The position numbers and the translations under genes were made by a program. The notes under the pieces are model-generated. The model was given only the letters and a program-made list of their open reading frames with translations, was not told the origin of the DNA and ran no database searches. A stretch of 64,000 bases of DNA from Branchiibius sp. NY16-3462-2 (lineage in GTDB: Bacteria; Actinomycetota; Actinomycetes; Actinomycetales; Dermatophilaceae): NCBI RefSeq assembly GCF_001594145.1, contig NZ_LVCF01000042.1, forward strand, positions 62,001 to 126,000. Reading direction: 5' to 3'. Shown one piece after another: positions 25,085-33,864 of this stretch; the stretch's first letter is position 1, and the number at the start of each line of letters is the position of its first letter.

Positions 25085-25675
25085 GTGCCCGCGACCTTCC
25101 CCTCCGACGGCCCACTGGTCGGCCGGGTGGTCCGTCTCGACCGGCTCACCGACGCGGACATCGACCCGTTGCACGAGTTGATGGCCGACCCCCGGGCGTT
25201 CACCAGTGGTGCGTTCCCGTTCGAGACCGCGCACACTTCGCGGGAGCAGACCGCTGCCTTCGTCGGGTCGCGACTGGCTGACACCGCCAGCGTGCCCTAC
25301 GCCGTACGTCTGGTGGACGGGACCTTCGTCGGCACCACGTCGCTGTTGGAGATCGACTTGGTCAACGAGAAGACGCACATCGGCTCGACGTTCTACGGCC
25401 GGGATTTCTGGGGGTCGAGGGTCAACCCCGAGACCAAACTGCTGCTGCTTCGCCATGCCTTCGATGACTGCGGTTTCGGCCGGGTCAAGATCCAGACCGA
25501 CCACCGCAACGAGCGCTCGCGAGCGGCGATCGCGCGGCTGGGGGCGACGTACGAGGGGACGCTGCGACGCGACGTACGTCGATCGGACGGATCCTGGCGC
25601 GACACGGTCGTTTTCAGCATTCTGTCGGCTGAATGGTCTGGCATTCGCGAGCGGCTGGGCGAGCGGCTGAAGTAG
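25085..25675 (+). CDS. GNAT-family acetyltransferase (RimJ/RimL-like)
   Basis: 196 residues. Family blocks include VRLDRLTDADIDPLHELM, IGSTFYGRDFWGSRVNPETKLLLLRHAFD and TDHRNERSRAAIARLGATYEG. This is the Acetyltransf_3 layout of RimJ/RimL-type or spermidine-type enzymes. GTG 25085 starts two bases after the TetR stop, so it is in that operon and may modify a drug or be co-induced with efflux. The substrate is not determinable. Confidence 0.8.
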   Translation: MPATFPSDGPLVGRVVRLDRLTDADIDPLHELMADPRAFTSGAFPFETAHTSREQTAAFVGSRLADTASVPYAVRLVDGTFVGTTSLLEIDLVNEKTHIGSTFYGRDFWGSRVNPETKLLLLRHAFDDCGFGRVKIQTDHRNERSRAAIARLGATYEGTLRRDVRRSDGSWRDTVVFSILSAEWSGIRERLGERLK

Positions 25676-25678
25676 GTT
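25673..25678 (+). promoter_or_regulatory. -10 hexamer of leaderless metallopeptidase gene
   Basis: TAGGTT, overlapping the preceding GNAT stop codon, six bases before GTG 25685. Confidence 0.5.
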
Positions 25679-25684
25679 GGAGAC

Positions 25685-26749
25685 GTGCGAAGTTTCGGGT
25701 GTCCGCAGTGCCGGGTGAACGTCTCTTTTGAAGCTCTCAGGTGTGAGGCATGTGGTGCGCGAATCGGCTACCACCCGCCCAGCTACCAGTACTACGTCCT
25801 GACTGATGGAGTGGCCGACGTCCACGGCCAGCGGTGGGAGGAATGTGCCAACCGGGACTGGGCCTGCAACTGGCTGGTCGACCCCACCACCGGCCGAACC
25901 ACTTGCTCCTCAACGGAATTCATCCGCGGCCGGCCCGATGCCGATGACACGGTGGCCCTGGACAAGTTGGCCGATGCTGCGCACTGGTTGCGCCGGTTGA
26001 TCTACCAACTGGACCACCTCGGTCTGCCGTTGGACAGCTACCAGGACAAGGAAGGCGCTCTGGCCTTCGACTTCTTTTCGAGTATCGCTCTGGGCAGGCC
26101 GGTCACGATCGGGCACGCCAACGGCGTGATCACGATCGACCTGGCTGAAACGCTCGACGATCGCCGTGAACGACTGCGGGTCAGGTTGGGCGAGCCGTAC
26201 CGGACCATGCTCGGTCACCTTCGTCACGAGGTCGGCCACTATTACGAGAGCATCCTGGTGGAGAAGCCGGGCGGGCCGCTGCTGGATGAGTGCCGGGAAC
26301 TCTTCGGCGACGAGCGGATCTCCTACGCCGACGAGATCAAGCGGCATTACAAGTTCGGGGCCCCCGAGAACTGGCGCGACTCCTACATCTCCGAATACGC
26401 CACGATGCATCCGTGGGAAGACTTCGCCGAGAGTTGGGCGCACTATCTGCACATCACGGACACCATGGAGACAGCCGCCGCCAGTGGCATGATGCTGAGC
26501 ACCGCGCGGATCAATGACTACGACGGGCCGCCGATCTCGCCCCGATTCGATTACGGTCCAGATCATTTCGACGCCATGTTGGAAGACTGGTTCTGGATCA
26601 AGACGTTCTTCAACCGGATCAACCGGTCGATGGGTAAGCGTGATCTCTACCCGTTCGAGATCAACCGGGCGGTGGCCAAGAAACTGGCCTTCGTGCACAA
26701 GGTCGTGACCTCAGCCTCGGTCAAGCGTCCGGTCGAGCAGCCCGCGTAA
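25685..26749 (+). CDS. putative zinc-binding metallopeptidase (DUF2248 type)
   Basis: 354 residues. The N-terminus has a zinc ribbon with CPQC and CEAC. The central RHEVGHYYE is an HExxH metal-peptidase core, followed by a conserved YADEIKRHYKFGAPENW block and HPWEDFAESWAHYLHI, where the downstream Glu and His would complete the site. This order is that of the putative zinc-binding metallopeptidase family found with no known substrate. There is no signal peptide, so it acts in the cytoplasm. Its last 39 bases overlap the convergent hydrolase gene. Confidence 0.82.
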   Translation: MRSFGCPQCRVNVSFEALRCEACGARIGYHPPSYQYYVLTDGVADVHGQRWEECANRDWACNWLVDPTTGRTTCSSTEFIRGRPDADDTVALDKLADAAHWLRRLIYQLDHLGLPLDSYQDKEGALAFDFFSSIALGRPVTIGHANGVITIDLAETLDDRRERLRVRLGEPYRTMLGHLRHEVGHYYESILVEKPGGPLLDECRELFGDERISYADEIKRHYKFGAPENWRDSYISEYATMHPWEDFAESWAHYLHITDTMETAAASGMMLSTARINDYDGPPISPRFDYGPDHFDAMLEDWFWIKTFFNRINRSMGKRDLYPFEINRAVAKKLAFVHKVVTSASVKRPVEQPA

Positions 26750-27457
26750 GGTCCGCATCGCCCGCCGCGCACTTGCTTCGTCGTACGACGCGGTGTCGGC
26801 CATCGTGTATCCGTGCGACGCGCCGGGGTAGACCTCGTTGATCCCGGTCAGACCGGCGTCACGCAGGGTCTCGCCCAGGACCGCGACCGCCTCAGGTGGC
26901 ATCGATCGATCGTTGTCGGCGTGTCCATACGCGAATTCCGCTCTCGCAGTTGGGATTCGCAGATGCGGACTGTGTTCGTCGTCCGTCACCAACCCACCGC
27001 CGTGGAAGCCGGCGCAGGCAGCGACGAGTTGTGGGTGGTCGCCGGCGGCGATGGTGGCGAAGCGGGCACCCATGCAGTAGCCGACGACGCCGATCGACCC
27101 TTCGCTCACCTCGGGACGGCGGACCAGTTCCTCCACGAACACGGCGGCATCCTGGCTCATCCGCTCTGCTGTCAGTGTGCTCAGCCGGGGTCGGACGCCG
27201 GCAAAGAACGCCTCCCGCTTCTCCGGTGTCTCCAGCGGGCCGTCCGGTGAGGTCTCCTGCGCATTGCCGAAGCGGAAGAACACGTTGGGCGCGAGCACGG
27301 TGTAACCCCACGAGGCGATCTCGGCGGCCATGGAGTCGATCTGTGGTCGTAAACCGATGGCATCCATGAACAGCAGCACTCCCGGTGCCGGGGCGTTCGG
27401 TCCAACCTCCAGGTACGCCTCGACGGGGCCTTCCGGATGCTCGACCGAAACCATCAT
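26711..27457 (-). CDS. dienelactone hydrolase family protein
   Basis: 248 residues, alpha/beta-hydrolase fold. The nucleophile is C128 in GYCMGAR, and candidate partners are D181 or D183 (HADND) and H215 (SHGYT). Cys in the nucleophile elbow is characteristic of dienelactone hydrolases. No chlorocatechol pathway genes are nearby, so a general carboxylesterase role is more likely. ATG 27457 is preceded on the minus strand by TTAGAT six bases away. Confidence 0.83.
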   Translation of the reverse strand: MMVSVEHPEGPVEAYLEVGPNAPAPGVLLFMDAIGLRPQIDSMAAEIASWGYTVLAPNVFFRFGNAQETSPDGPLETPEKREAFFAGVRPRLSTLTAERMSQDAAVFVEELVRRPEVSEGSIGVVGYCMGARFATIAAGDHPQLVAACAGFHGGGLVTDDEHSPHLRIPTARAEFAYGHADNDRSMPPEAVAVLGETLRDAGLTGINEVYPGASHGYTMADTASYDEASARRAMRTLRGLLDRTLDRG

Positions 27458-27472
27458 CGTTCTATCTAACCG

Positions 27473-28510
27473 TCACTGATAGTCGGCCCACACCCGCCGG
27501 GAGGTCCCGTCGATCGTCATCCGACCGCCGTACGGAACGATCCATTGCGGCCGGGTGTGGCCGAACGGGATCCCGAGCACGACGACCGCATCCGGGTTGT
27601 AGCGCGTGATGAGATCGACGGCCATGTCGGATTGCTCTTGGCGGCGGGCAGACCTGGTCGGCGAATCGGCCGGGCGTTCGTGCTCGGAGGTCGGCGGTCG
27701 GGCCACCAGCACAGCCGACGACCGCGCCAGAAGTCCTCGCTCGCCGAGAGCGCGCAGGATCCAACCGAACTCACGGGCGGGGATGAGCTCTTCCGACGTC
27801 TCCAGCAGCAGGACGCCCCCGTCCATGTCCGCACGGTTGTCGTCGAACCGGCCTGCGGTCAAGAGCCATTGGACCACCTCGGCGCAACCACCCCAGGTGA
27901 CGCCGTCGACCACTCGCTGGGCACCGGCCCACCGCCAGGGCTGGGTCGGTTCGCGATCGCCGTACGTCGTCAGGGCACGCGGATCAAGCCAGTCGACCCC
28001 GAAGTCCTCCGACTCACCCGGCTCGGTCAGCTCGAGCCGTTCACCCGTCAGCAGCGCCGCTCGCAGGCTCGCGACGTGGATCGGATCGACGCCCGGTCCC
28101 GGGCCGAGCTGCACCTGGGTCGAGCCACCGTAGAAGCCGGTGATTCTGTTCTGCCACAACCAGTTCAGGATGTTGGTGTTGTCGCTGTAGCCGAGGTACG
28201 GCTTGGGATCGCGCCGGGCGAGCTCGGCGTCCAGGTGCAGGACCACCGTGATCTGGTCCTCGCCGCCGATGCTGGCCAGGATCGCGCGGATGGAGGGGTC
28301 GGCGAGCGCGGCGTTGAAGTCCGCCGCCCGGTCCTTCGCGGAGGCGCCAAGCTGCCGGGTAGTCGGGTATTCGACCGGGATGAGCCCCGTCACCTCGGTG
28401 AGCCGGCGCATGGCCTGTTCGTGCACGGCAGGCGCGAAGCCGGGCGCTGCGAACGAGGGGGACAACACGGCGACGCTGTCCCCGGGTGCGGCCTTCGGCG
28501 GCGTGATCAT
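27473..28510 (-). CDS. S66-family LD-carboxypeptidase / MccF-like peptidase
   Basis: 345 residues. The S66 triad is S109 (LGYSDNT), E237 (LLLETSEE) and H318 (IPFGHTRPQ). This arrangement is shared by murein tetrapeptide LD-carboxypeptidases and the microcin C7 self-immunity protein MccF. Length and the GYSDNT form lean towards the MccF-like branch. It may trim muropeptides or inactivate aminoacyl-nucleotide toxins. ATG 28510 is supported by TATCGT six bases upstream, whereas the longer frame to 28627 runs through the divergent promoter. Confidence 0.83.
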   Translation of the reverse strand: MITPPKAAPGDSVAVLSPSFAAPGFAPAVHEQAMRRLTEVTGLIPVEYPTTRQLGASAKDRAADFNAALADPSIRAILASIGGEDQITVVLHLDAELARRDPKPYLGYSDNTNILNWLWQNRITGFYGGSTQVQLGPGPGVDPIHVASLRAALLTGERLELTEPGESEDFGVDWLDPRALTTYGDREPTQPWRWAGAQRVVDGVTWGGCAEVVQWLLTAGRFDDNRADMDGGVLLLETSEELIPAREFGWILRALGERGLLARSSAVLVARPPTSEHERPADSPTRSARRQEQSDMAVDLITRYNPDAVVVLGIPFGHTRPQWIVPYGGRMTIDGTSRRVWADYQ

Positions 28511-28516
28511 CCCCGC

Positions 28517-28522
28517 ACGATA
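28517..28522 (-). promoter_or_regulatory. -10 hexamer of leaderless S66 gene
   Basis: TATCGT on the minus strand, six bases before ATG 28510. Confidence 0.5.
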
Positions 28523-28560
28523 GGGCCCGGGTCGGAGCCCATTCCACAGGATTTTGCGGT

Positions 28561-28566
28561 CATGAT
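28561..28566 (+). promoter_or_regulatory. -10 hexamer of Pat-like gene
   Basis: CATGAT followed by six bases and GTG 28573. Confidence 0.35.
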
Positions 28567-28572
28567 GATCCG

Positions 28573-29097
28573 GTGGCGCAACAACTGACGATCCGCTCCG
28601 CCGACCCCGAGTTGGACGCATGGGCATGCGCGCAGATCTACGCGCCGTACGTCACCGACACCGTTGTGTCCTTCGAACTCGACCCACCACCCGCACCGGA
28701 GATGGCCCAGCGGATCGGCGACGCCATCGAATGGCTGGTCGCGATCCGGGGCGATCAGGTCATCGGGTACGCGTACGCGGTGCAGCACCGTCAGCGCGCT
28801 GCCTACCGATTCGCTTGTGACGTCAGCGTTTACGTGGATCGCGGTGCGCACCGCGGCGGGATCGGCAGCGAGTTGTACCGGCAACTGTTCGCTCGGTTGG
28901 AGAAGCGCAACTACCGGACCCTGTGCGCTGGGATCACGATGCCCAACGACGCCAGCGAGGGCTTGCACACCGCTCTGGGGTTCACGCGCGTGGGTGTTTA
29001 CCACCAGATCGGCTGGAAGTTCGAGGCCTGGCACGACACGCTCTGGATGCAGAAACACATCGGCGGCGCCGGTCCGCCGGCCGGCGAGCCGGGCTGA
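28573..29097 (+). CDS. GNAT acetyltransferase, phosphinothricin/methionine-sulfoximine type
   Basis: 174 residues. The layout matches Pat/YncA enzymes: IYAPYVTDTVVSFELDPPP, then GYAYAVQHRQRAAYRFACDVSVYVD, the acetyl-CoA loop HRGGIGSELY, and NDASEGLHTALGFTRVGVY. Such enzymes acetylate phosphinothricin or methionine sulfoximine and may protect against toxic glutamate analogues. It is divergent from the S66 peptidase across 62 bases. Confidence 0.82.
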   Translation: MAQQLTIRSADPELDAWACAQIYAPYVTDTVVSFELDPPPAPEMAQRIGDAIEWLVAIRGDQVIGYAYAVQHRQRAAYRFACDVSVYVDRGAHRGGIGSELYRQLFARLEKRNYRTLCAGITMPNDASEGLHTALGFTRVGVYHQIGWKFEAWHDTLWMQKHIGGAGPPAGEPG

Positions 29098-29174
29098 GCC
29101 AGCATCCTCGCCCACGGGGCCGGGGTAGTTAACGATTCCATTACGGATGTGGCATGGATCACTCCCGGGATATA

Positions 29175-29191
29175 TGTTGTCGGACACAACA
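29175..29191. promoter_or_regulatory. candidate ROK-repressor operator upstream of sugar ABC operon
   Basis: Dyad TGTTGT-CGGAC-ACAACA, immediately after a possible -10 (TATATG, 29171-29176). A repressor here would block the sugar operon. The ROK gene at the operon's end is the natural candidate. Confidence 0.5.
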
Positions 29192-29242
29192 AAACTGGCG
29201 ACGGTCCTGTGCTGGCCGCAGCCTCCTGAAAGGTAGTGAAAT

Positions 29243-30415
29243 ATGCGCAAAGGTGCGCTGAGCGCGGCAGTCTTCGCCGCCTCCGGTGTCATGGCGCTGG
29301 CCGCCTGTGGCAGCAGTTCCTCATCCTCCTCGCCGTCGGCTACCGCGGGAGGGGGCACATCCGGTGGTGGGATGACCTCCAGCGCTTCGAGCAGTGCCGG
29401 CGGTGGCAGCAGCGCCGGCGCAACGGTCGACGGTAAGGGCGCGAAGGTCGGCATCATCCTGCCGGACCGCACGACGTCCAACCGCTGGATCTCGACCGAC
29501 CCCGACGCCCTGGCGGCCCGGTGCAAGGCCGACAACCTGGACTGCGACATCCAGAACGCGAACAACTCCGCGACCACGATGGCCACCCAGGCCGACACCA
29601 TGATGAACAACGGTGTGAAGGTCCTGATGCTGGTCAACCTGGACTCTGCGTCCGCGGCGAAGATCGAGCAGAAGGCCAAGTCCAAGGGCATCATCACGAT
29701 CGACTACGACCGCCTGACCCTCGGTGGTGACGCGTCGCTCTACGTGTCCTTCGACAACGTCAAGGTCGGCGAGTTGCAGGGCCAGACCCTCGTGCAGTGC
29801 CCGCAGGTCAAGGGCAAGTCGGCGGTCAACTATGTCGAGTTGAACGGTGCCCCCACCGACAACAACGCCACCCTGTTCGCCCAGGGCTACAACAGCGTGC
29901 TGTCCAAGCAGCCGGGTTGGAAGAAGCTGGCCGACCAGTCGATCGCGAACTGGGACAACACCCAGGCGGGCATCACCTTCACCTCGATGTACCAGAAGAA
30001 CCCCGACATCCAGGCCGTGATGGTCGCCAACGACGGTATGGCCGGACCGGTCATCGCCGACCTCGCCAAGCAGAAGAAGGCTGGCACGGTTGCGGTTTCG
30101 GGTCAGGACGCCACGGTCGAGGGACTGCAGCGGATCATGCAGGGCACCCAGTGCTTCACGATCTACAAGCCGTCCGTCGGTGAAGCGGACCCGGCCGTGG
30201 ACGCTGCTGCGAAGTTCGCGACTGGTCAGTTGCCGACCACCACGGCCACGGTGACCGACACCGAGACCGGCCGCAAGGTGCCGGCCATTCTGGCGACGCC
30301 GATCGCCATCACCCAGGCCAACGTGGCGCTGCCGATCAACGACGGCTACACGCCGAAGGCGACGACCTGCGCCAACACGTTCGCCGAGTTGTGCACGAAG
30401 TTCGGAGTGAAGTAA
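29243..30415 (+). CDS. sugar ABC transporter substrate-binding lipoprotein (xylose type)
   Basis: 390 residues. A lipoprotein signal ends at LAACGSS, with Cys21 or 22 lipidated, followed by a long Ser/Gly/Ala linker to about residue 65. The periplasmic-binding-protein core starts at VGIILPDRTTSNRW, a block typical of XylF-like proteins, and has FDNVKVGELQG and VMVANDGMAGPVIA hinge regions. It should bind xylose or a similar monosaccharide. AAAGGTAGTG precedes the ATG. A strong hairpin separates it from the ATPase gene. Confidence 0.83.
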   Translation: MRKGALSAAVFAASGVMALAACGSSSSSSSPSATAGGGTSGGGMTSSASSSAGGGSSAGATVDGKGAKVGIILPDRTTSNRWISTDPDALAARCKADNLDCDIQNANNSATTMATQADTMMNNGVKVLMLVNLDSASAAKIEQKAKSKGIITIDYDRLTLGGDASLYVSFDNVKVGELQGQTLVQCPQVKGKSAVNYVELNGAPTDNNATLFAQGYNSVLSKQPGWKKLADQSIANWDNTQAGITFTSMYQKNPDIQAVMVANDGMAGPVIADLAKQKKAGTVAVSGQDATVEGLQRIMQGTQCFTIYKPSVGEADPAVDAAAKFATGQLPTTTATVTDTETGRKVPAILATPIAITQANVALPINDGYTPKATTCANTFAELCTKFGVK

Positions 30416-30428
30416 CTCCACCGCACGC

Positions 30429-30472
30429 GTGGGTCGGGTCGGCTGGTCCCGCGACCAGCCGGCCCGACCCAC
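30429..30472. repeat. 20-bp hairpin between sugar-binding protein and ATPase genes
   Basis: Arms 30429-30448 and 30453-30472 pair over 20 bases (19 Watson-Crick plus one G-U) around a four-base loop. There is no T run. The position suits selective protection of the binding-protein mRNA rather than full termination. Confidence 0.8.
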
Positions 30473-30498
30473 CAACTCCCTGACGCCAGAAGGAATTC

Positions 30499-31284
30499 AT
30501 GTCAGACACCCCTGTCCTGCAACTGCGGGATATCAACAAGAGCTTCGGTGCCGTCCACGTCCTGCGCGATGTCGACTTCGAGGCGTACGCCGGTCAGGTC
30601 ACGGCCCTGGTCGGCGACAACGGCGCCGGCAAGTCCACCCTCGTCAAGTGCATCGGTGGGACCTATCCGATCGACTCCGGCGAGTACCTCTTCGACGGGA
30701 AGCCGGTCTCCGTGCACGGCCCTCGCGATGCAGCGGCGCTGGGCGTCGAGATCGTCTACCAGGACCTCGCGCTGTGCGAGAACCTCGACGTCGTCCAGAA
30801 CATGTTCCTGGGCCGCGAGCAGATGCGCGGTCTGGCCATGGACGAGGACTCGATGGAGGTCGCCGCGAGCGATGCGCTGAAGTCGCTGTCGGTGCGGACC
30901 CTGAAGTCCGTCCGGCAACGGGTCTCGAGCCTGTCCGGTGGCCAGCGGCAGACCGTGGCGATCGCCAAAGCCGTTCTGTGGCAGGCGAAATTGGTCATTC
31001 TGGATGAGCCGACCGCTGCCCTGGGTGTCGCCCAGACCGAGCAGGTCCTGAATCTCGTACGGCGCCTGGCCGATTCAGGCGTAGCCGTGGTTCTCATCTC
31101 GCACAACATGAACGACGTCATGCAGGTCGCCGACAGGATCGCGGCCCTCTACCTCGGCCAGACTGCGGCCATCGTCAACAGCAAGGACGTCACGACCACC
31201 CAGGTGGTGGAGCTGATCACGACCGGCCGGTCCGGCGACCTCGGCCTGCCCGCCACCTCTCCCGTAGGAGCTGCTTCTTCGTGA
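30499..31284 (+). CDS. sugar ABC transporter ATP-binding protein (single-domain XylG/FrcA type)
   Basis: 261 residues, one ABC domain. Walker A is GDNGAGKST, the Q-loop is in VYQDLALCENLDVVQN, the signature is LSGGQRQ, Walker B is LVILDEPTAALG and the switch His is in ISHNMNDV. Classical XylG is a double-domain ATPase of about 500 residues; this is the half-size form, which must act as a dimer. It energises the permease encoded four bases overlapping downstream. Confidence 0.86.
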   Translation: MSDTPVLQLRDINKSFGAVHVLRDVDFEAYAGQVTALVGDNGAGKSTLVKCIGGTYPIDSGEYLFDGKPVSVHGPRDAAALGVEIVYQDLALCENLDVVQNMFLGREQMRGLAMDEDSMEVAASDALKSLSVRTLKSVRQRVSSLSGGQRQTVAIAKAVLWQAKLVILDEPTAALGVAQTEQVLNLVRRLADSGVAVVLISHNMNDVMQVADRIAALYLGQTAAIVNSKDVTTTQVVELITTGRSGDLGLPATSPVGAASS

Positions 31285-32600
31285 CCACCGAAACCACCAC
31301 TGCCAGAGACGAACTGGCGCTCGCCACCGTCCCCACCAGTGACCTCAAGTCGTTCATCGGCGGCTACATCACCCGGATCCGCGGCGGCGACATGGGCTCG
31401 CTGCCCGCTGTCGCAGCGCTCCTCGTGTTGGTCCTGATCTTCTCGATCTTCGATAGCGGCTTCTTCTCCCTCAGCAACCTGTCGTCACTGACGACGCAAG
31501 CAGCACCAGGCATCCTGCTCGCGATGGGCCTGGTCTTCGTCCTGCTGCTGGGTGAGATCGACCTGTCCGCCGGCACCACCTCCGGCGTCGGCGCCGGCAT
31601 CATCGCCGTGCTGCTGTTCCACCAGTGGCCGTGGCCGATCGCGCTTCTCGTCGCCCTGGCCGTCGGCGCCCTCATCGGCCTGTTCATCGGAGTCATGCGG
31701 GCCAAGCTGCGCGTGCCCTCCTTCGTGATCACCCTGGCGCTGTTCCTGGGTCTGCAGGGCGTGCTCATCCTGATCATGAACACGGTCGGTAGCAGTGGCG
31801 CGCTGTCCTATCACCAGGACGTTCTCGATGCGATCGAGAACGAGTTGATGCCGCTGTGGCTGGGCTGGACCATGGCTGCCCTCGTCGTGCTCGGCTATGC
31901 AGCCATCGTGCTCAACCGGATCCGCGGTCGCCGGTCCCGGGGATTGGCCACCGAGCCCACCGCCGTGACTGCGTTGAAGATCGGTACGACCGCCGTCGTC
32001 GTCCTCGGCGCGACCTTCCTCTACAGCCTCAACCAGAACTCCGGCGCCACGCCGGGGGTCGCCACCGTCGACGGGAAGCTGGTCCAGGTGGCACCGCCGA
32101 CGCTGCAGGGCATTCCGTGGGTCGTCCCGATGATCCTGGTGCTGGTTCTGGTGCTGGCCTTCGTGCTGAACCGTACCCGCTACGGGCGGCACATCTACGC
32201 CGTCGGCGGTAACGACGAAGCGGCGCGCCGTGCAGGTATCCGGGTCGACGCCGTGCGCATCTCGGTGTTCGTGATCTGTTCGACGATGGCGGTCATCTCC
32301 GGTCTCGTCCTCGGATCGCAAAGTGGCGTCAGCCAGCAGACCGGTGGCGGCAACACGCTGCTCCTTGCCGTTGGCGCCGCAGTCGTCGGTGGCACAAGCC
32401 TTTTCGGTGGCAAGGGCAAGATCACCGACGCGGTCGTCGGTGGCCTGGTGGTCGCGGTGATCATCAACGGTATGTCCGACCTCATCCAGAGCAAGAACAA
32501 CGCGGCCTGGCAGATGATCGTCACCGGCGCCGTGCTGGCCCTGGCGGCAACGGTCGATGCGTTGAGCCGTCGTCGAGCGGGTGCGAGCGGTCTCGGCTGA
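31281..32600 (+). CDS. sugar ABC transporter permease (XylH-like)
   Basis: 439 residues with about 10-12 helices. LGLVF/LLLGEIDLSAG-type and RRAGIRVDAVRISVFVICS blocks are typical of the RbsC/XylH permease family, and the extra central extramembrane segment (about 220-285) is a XylH feature. GTG 31281 overlaps the ATPase stop. It forms the membrane channel for sugar uptake. Confidence 0.86.
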   Translation: MTTETTTARDELALATVPTSDLKSFIGGYITRIRGGDMGSLPAVAALLVLVLIFSIFDSGFFSLSNLSSLTTQAAPGILLAMGLVFVLLLGEIDLSAGTTSGVGAGIIAVLLFHQWPWPIALLVALAVGALIGLFIGVMRAKLRVPSFVITLALFLGLQGVLILIMNTVGSSGALSYHQDVLDAIENELMPLWLGWTMAALVVLGYAAIVLNRIRGRRSRGLATEPTAVTALKIGTTAVVVLGATFLYSLNQNSGATPGVATVDGKLVQVAPPTLQGIPWVVPMILVLVLVLAFVLNRTRYGRHIYAVGGNDEAARRAGIRVDAVRISVFVICSTMAVISGLVLGSQSGVSQQTGGGNTLLLAVGAAVVGGTSLFGGKGKITDAVVGGLVVAVIINGMSDLIQSKNNAAWQMIVTGAVLALAATVDALSRRRAGASGLG

Positions 32601-32624
32601 TCCTGTCGATACTCTGTCCTCGCG

Positions 32625-33806
32625 ATGAGCACAGTCATCCGGCCGGTCGCCCGGCCCGAGCAGATCCGCAAGCACAACCTCGGCCTGCTCCTGCGGCATC
32701 TGCACCAGGTGGGGTCGATCTCCCGCAGCGAACTCACCACGGCGACCGGCCTGAACCGCAGCACGATCGCCGCGCTCGTCGGAGAACTCGCCGAGCGTGA
32801 GGTGGTGGCCGAGCATCCTGATCCGACCAAGTCCGGAGCCGGGCGACCGTCGTACGTCGTGACCGCCCTGCCGCAGGCGGCGCACGTCATCGCCGTGGAC
32901 CTGGATGTGCGTACGGTGAGCGCCGCGGCCGTGGGGTTCGGCGGTCAGGTGCGCGCGCGGCGTACCTGGAACCATCCGGTCAAACACCCCGAGCCCGGGG
33001 ATGTCGCCGATGCCATTGCCCAGGCGGCTAGCGAACTCGATTGCGAGGCAGCGGGATCGCGGTGCGTCGGGTTGAGCGTCGGTGTCCCCGGGATGGTGCG
33101 TGCGCACGACGGTTGGGTGCTCAACGCGCCGAACCTGCGCTGGCACGGCGTGCCCTTCGGCCAGCTCCTCCGCGAGCGGGTCGGGCGCGAGGTGCGCACG
33201 GCGAACGACGCCGACCTGGCGGCGTACGCCGAGCACCTGCGGGGCGCGGGTCGCGGGTACAACAACCTGATCTGCGTGCTGGGCCGCAACGGCGTGGGCA
33301 GCGGGGTGCTCGTCGATGGCATCCCGTTGCACGGTGCCACGGGATATGCGGGCGAGCTGGGTCATGTCGTGATGGACCCTAAGGGGCGCCGGTGCCATTG
33401 CGGCAACCGGGGGTGCGTGGAGCAGTACGCCGGCGCGCCCGCGTTGCTGCGAGCCGCTCGGCGACGCGGCGCCCCCGTGGCAGACGTGGACGAACTGTTC
33501 AGCCGCTTCGACTCCGGCGACGAAGTAGCAGCGCGGGTCGTGAGCGAGGTCGCGGATTGGGTGGGTGTGGTCACCGGCAATGTCGTGACCTTCCTGGAGC
33601 CCAACGCCATTGTCTATGTCGGTCATCTCGCCGAAGTGATCCGCCGGTGCGAGTCAGCGGTCGCACGCCGCGTCGCACGCGGGGCAACCGCCGACGCCGC
33701 TGCGCCGGTGGCCCTCCTGCCCGGTGTGCTCGATGAGCCGATCCTCGTCGGTGCAGCGGAACTGGCGTTCGAGGATCTTTTCGCCGGGGACCTGTCGATC
33801 CTGTAG
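32625..33806 (+). CDS. ROK-family transcriptional repressor (XylR-like)
   Basis: 393 residues. The N-terminal winged helix (about 12-75) has ISRSELTTATGLNRSTIAALVGELAE. The ROK sugar-kinase-like domain follows, with zinc ligands in HCGNRGCVEQYAG and the ATP-type motif modified, as in repressors. A TACTCT hexamer lies nine bases before the ATG, so it may have its own near-leaderless promoter besides read-through. It likely represses the sugar importer and is released by the imported sugar. Confidence 0.85.
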   Translation: MSTVIRPVARPEQIRKHNLGLLLRHLHQVGSISRSELTTATGLNRSTIAALVGELAEREVVAEHPDPTKSGAGRPSYVVTALPQAAHVIAVDLDVRTVSAAAVGFGGQVRARRTWNHPVKHPEPGDVADAIAQAASELDCEAAGSRCVGLSVGVPGMVRAHDGWVLNAPNLRWHGVPFGQLLRERVGREVRTANDADLAAYAEHLRGAGRGYNNLICVLGRNGVGSGVLVDGIPLHGATGYAGELGHVVMDPKGRRCHCGNRGCVEQYAGAPALLRAARRRGAPVADVDELFSRFDSGDEVAARVVSEVADWVGVVTGNVVTFLEPNAIVYVGHLAEVIRRCESAVARRVARGATADAAAPVALLPGVLDEPILVGAAELAFEDLFAGDLSIL

Positions 33807-33852
33807 GCCGTGTCCCACTCCTAATTGGCTCGCGCTGCCGCTCGGGCGCCGG

Positions 33853-33858
33853 TAGCGT
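33853..33858 (+). promoter_or_regulatory. -10 hexamer of leaderless GNAT gene
   Basis: TAGCGT, six bases before ATG 33865. Confidence 0.5.
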
Positions 33859-33864
33859 CGCGCC

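Noticed and set aside
31485..33626. 713-codon minus-strand frame across the permease and ROK genes
   Set aside because: His/Asp/Gln-rich shadow translation spanning two well-supported plus-strand genes and their junction.
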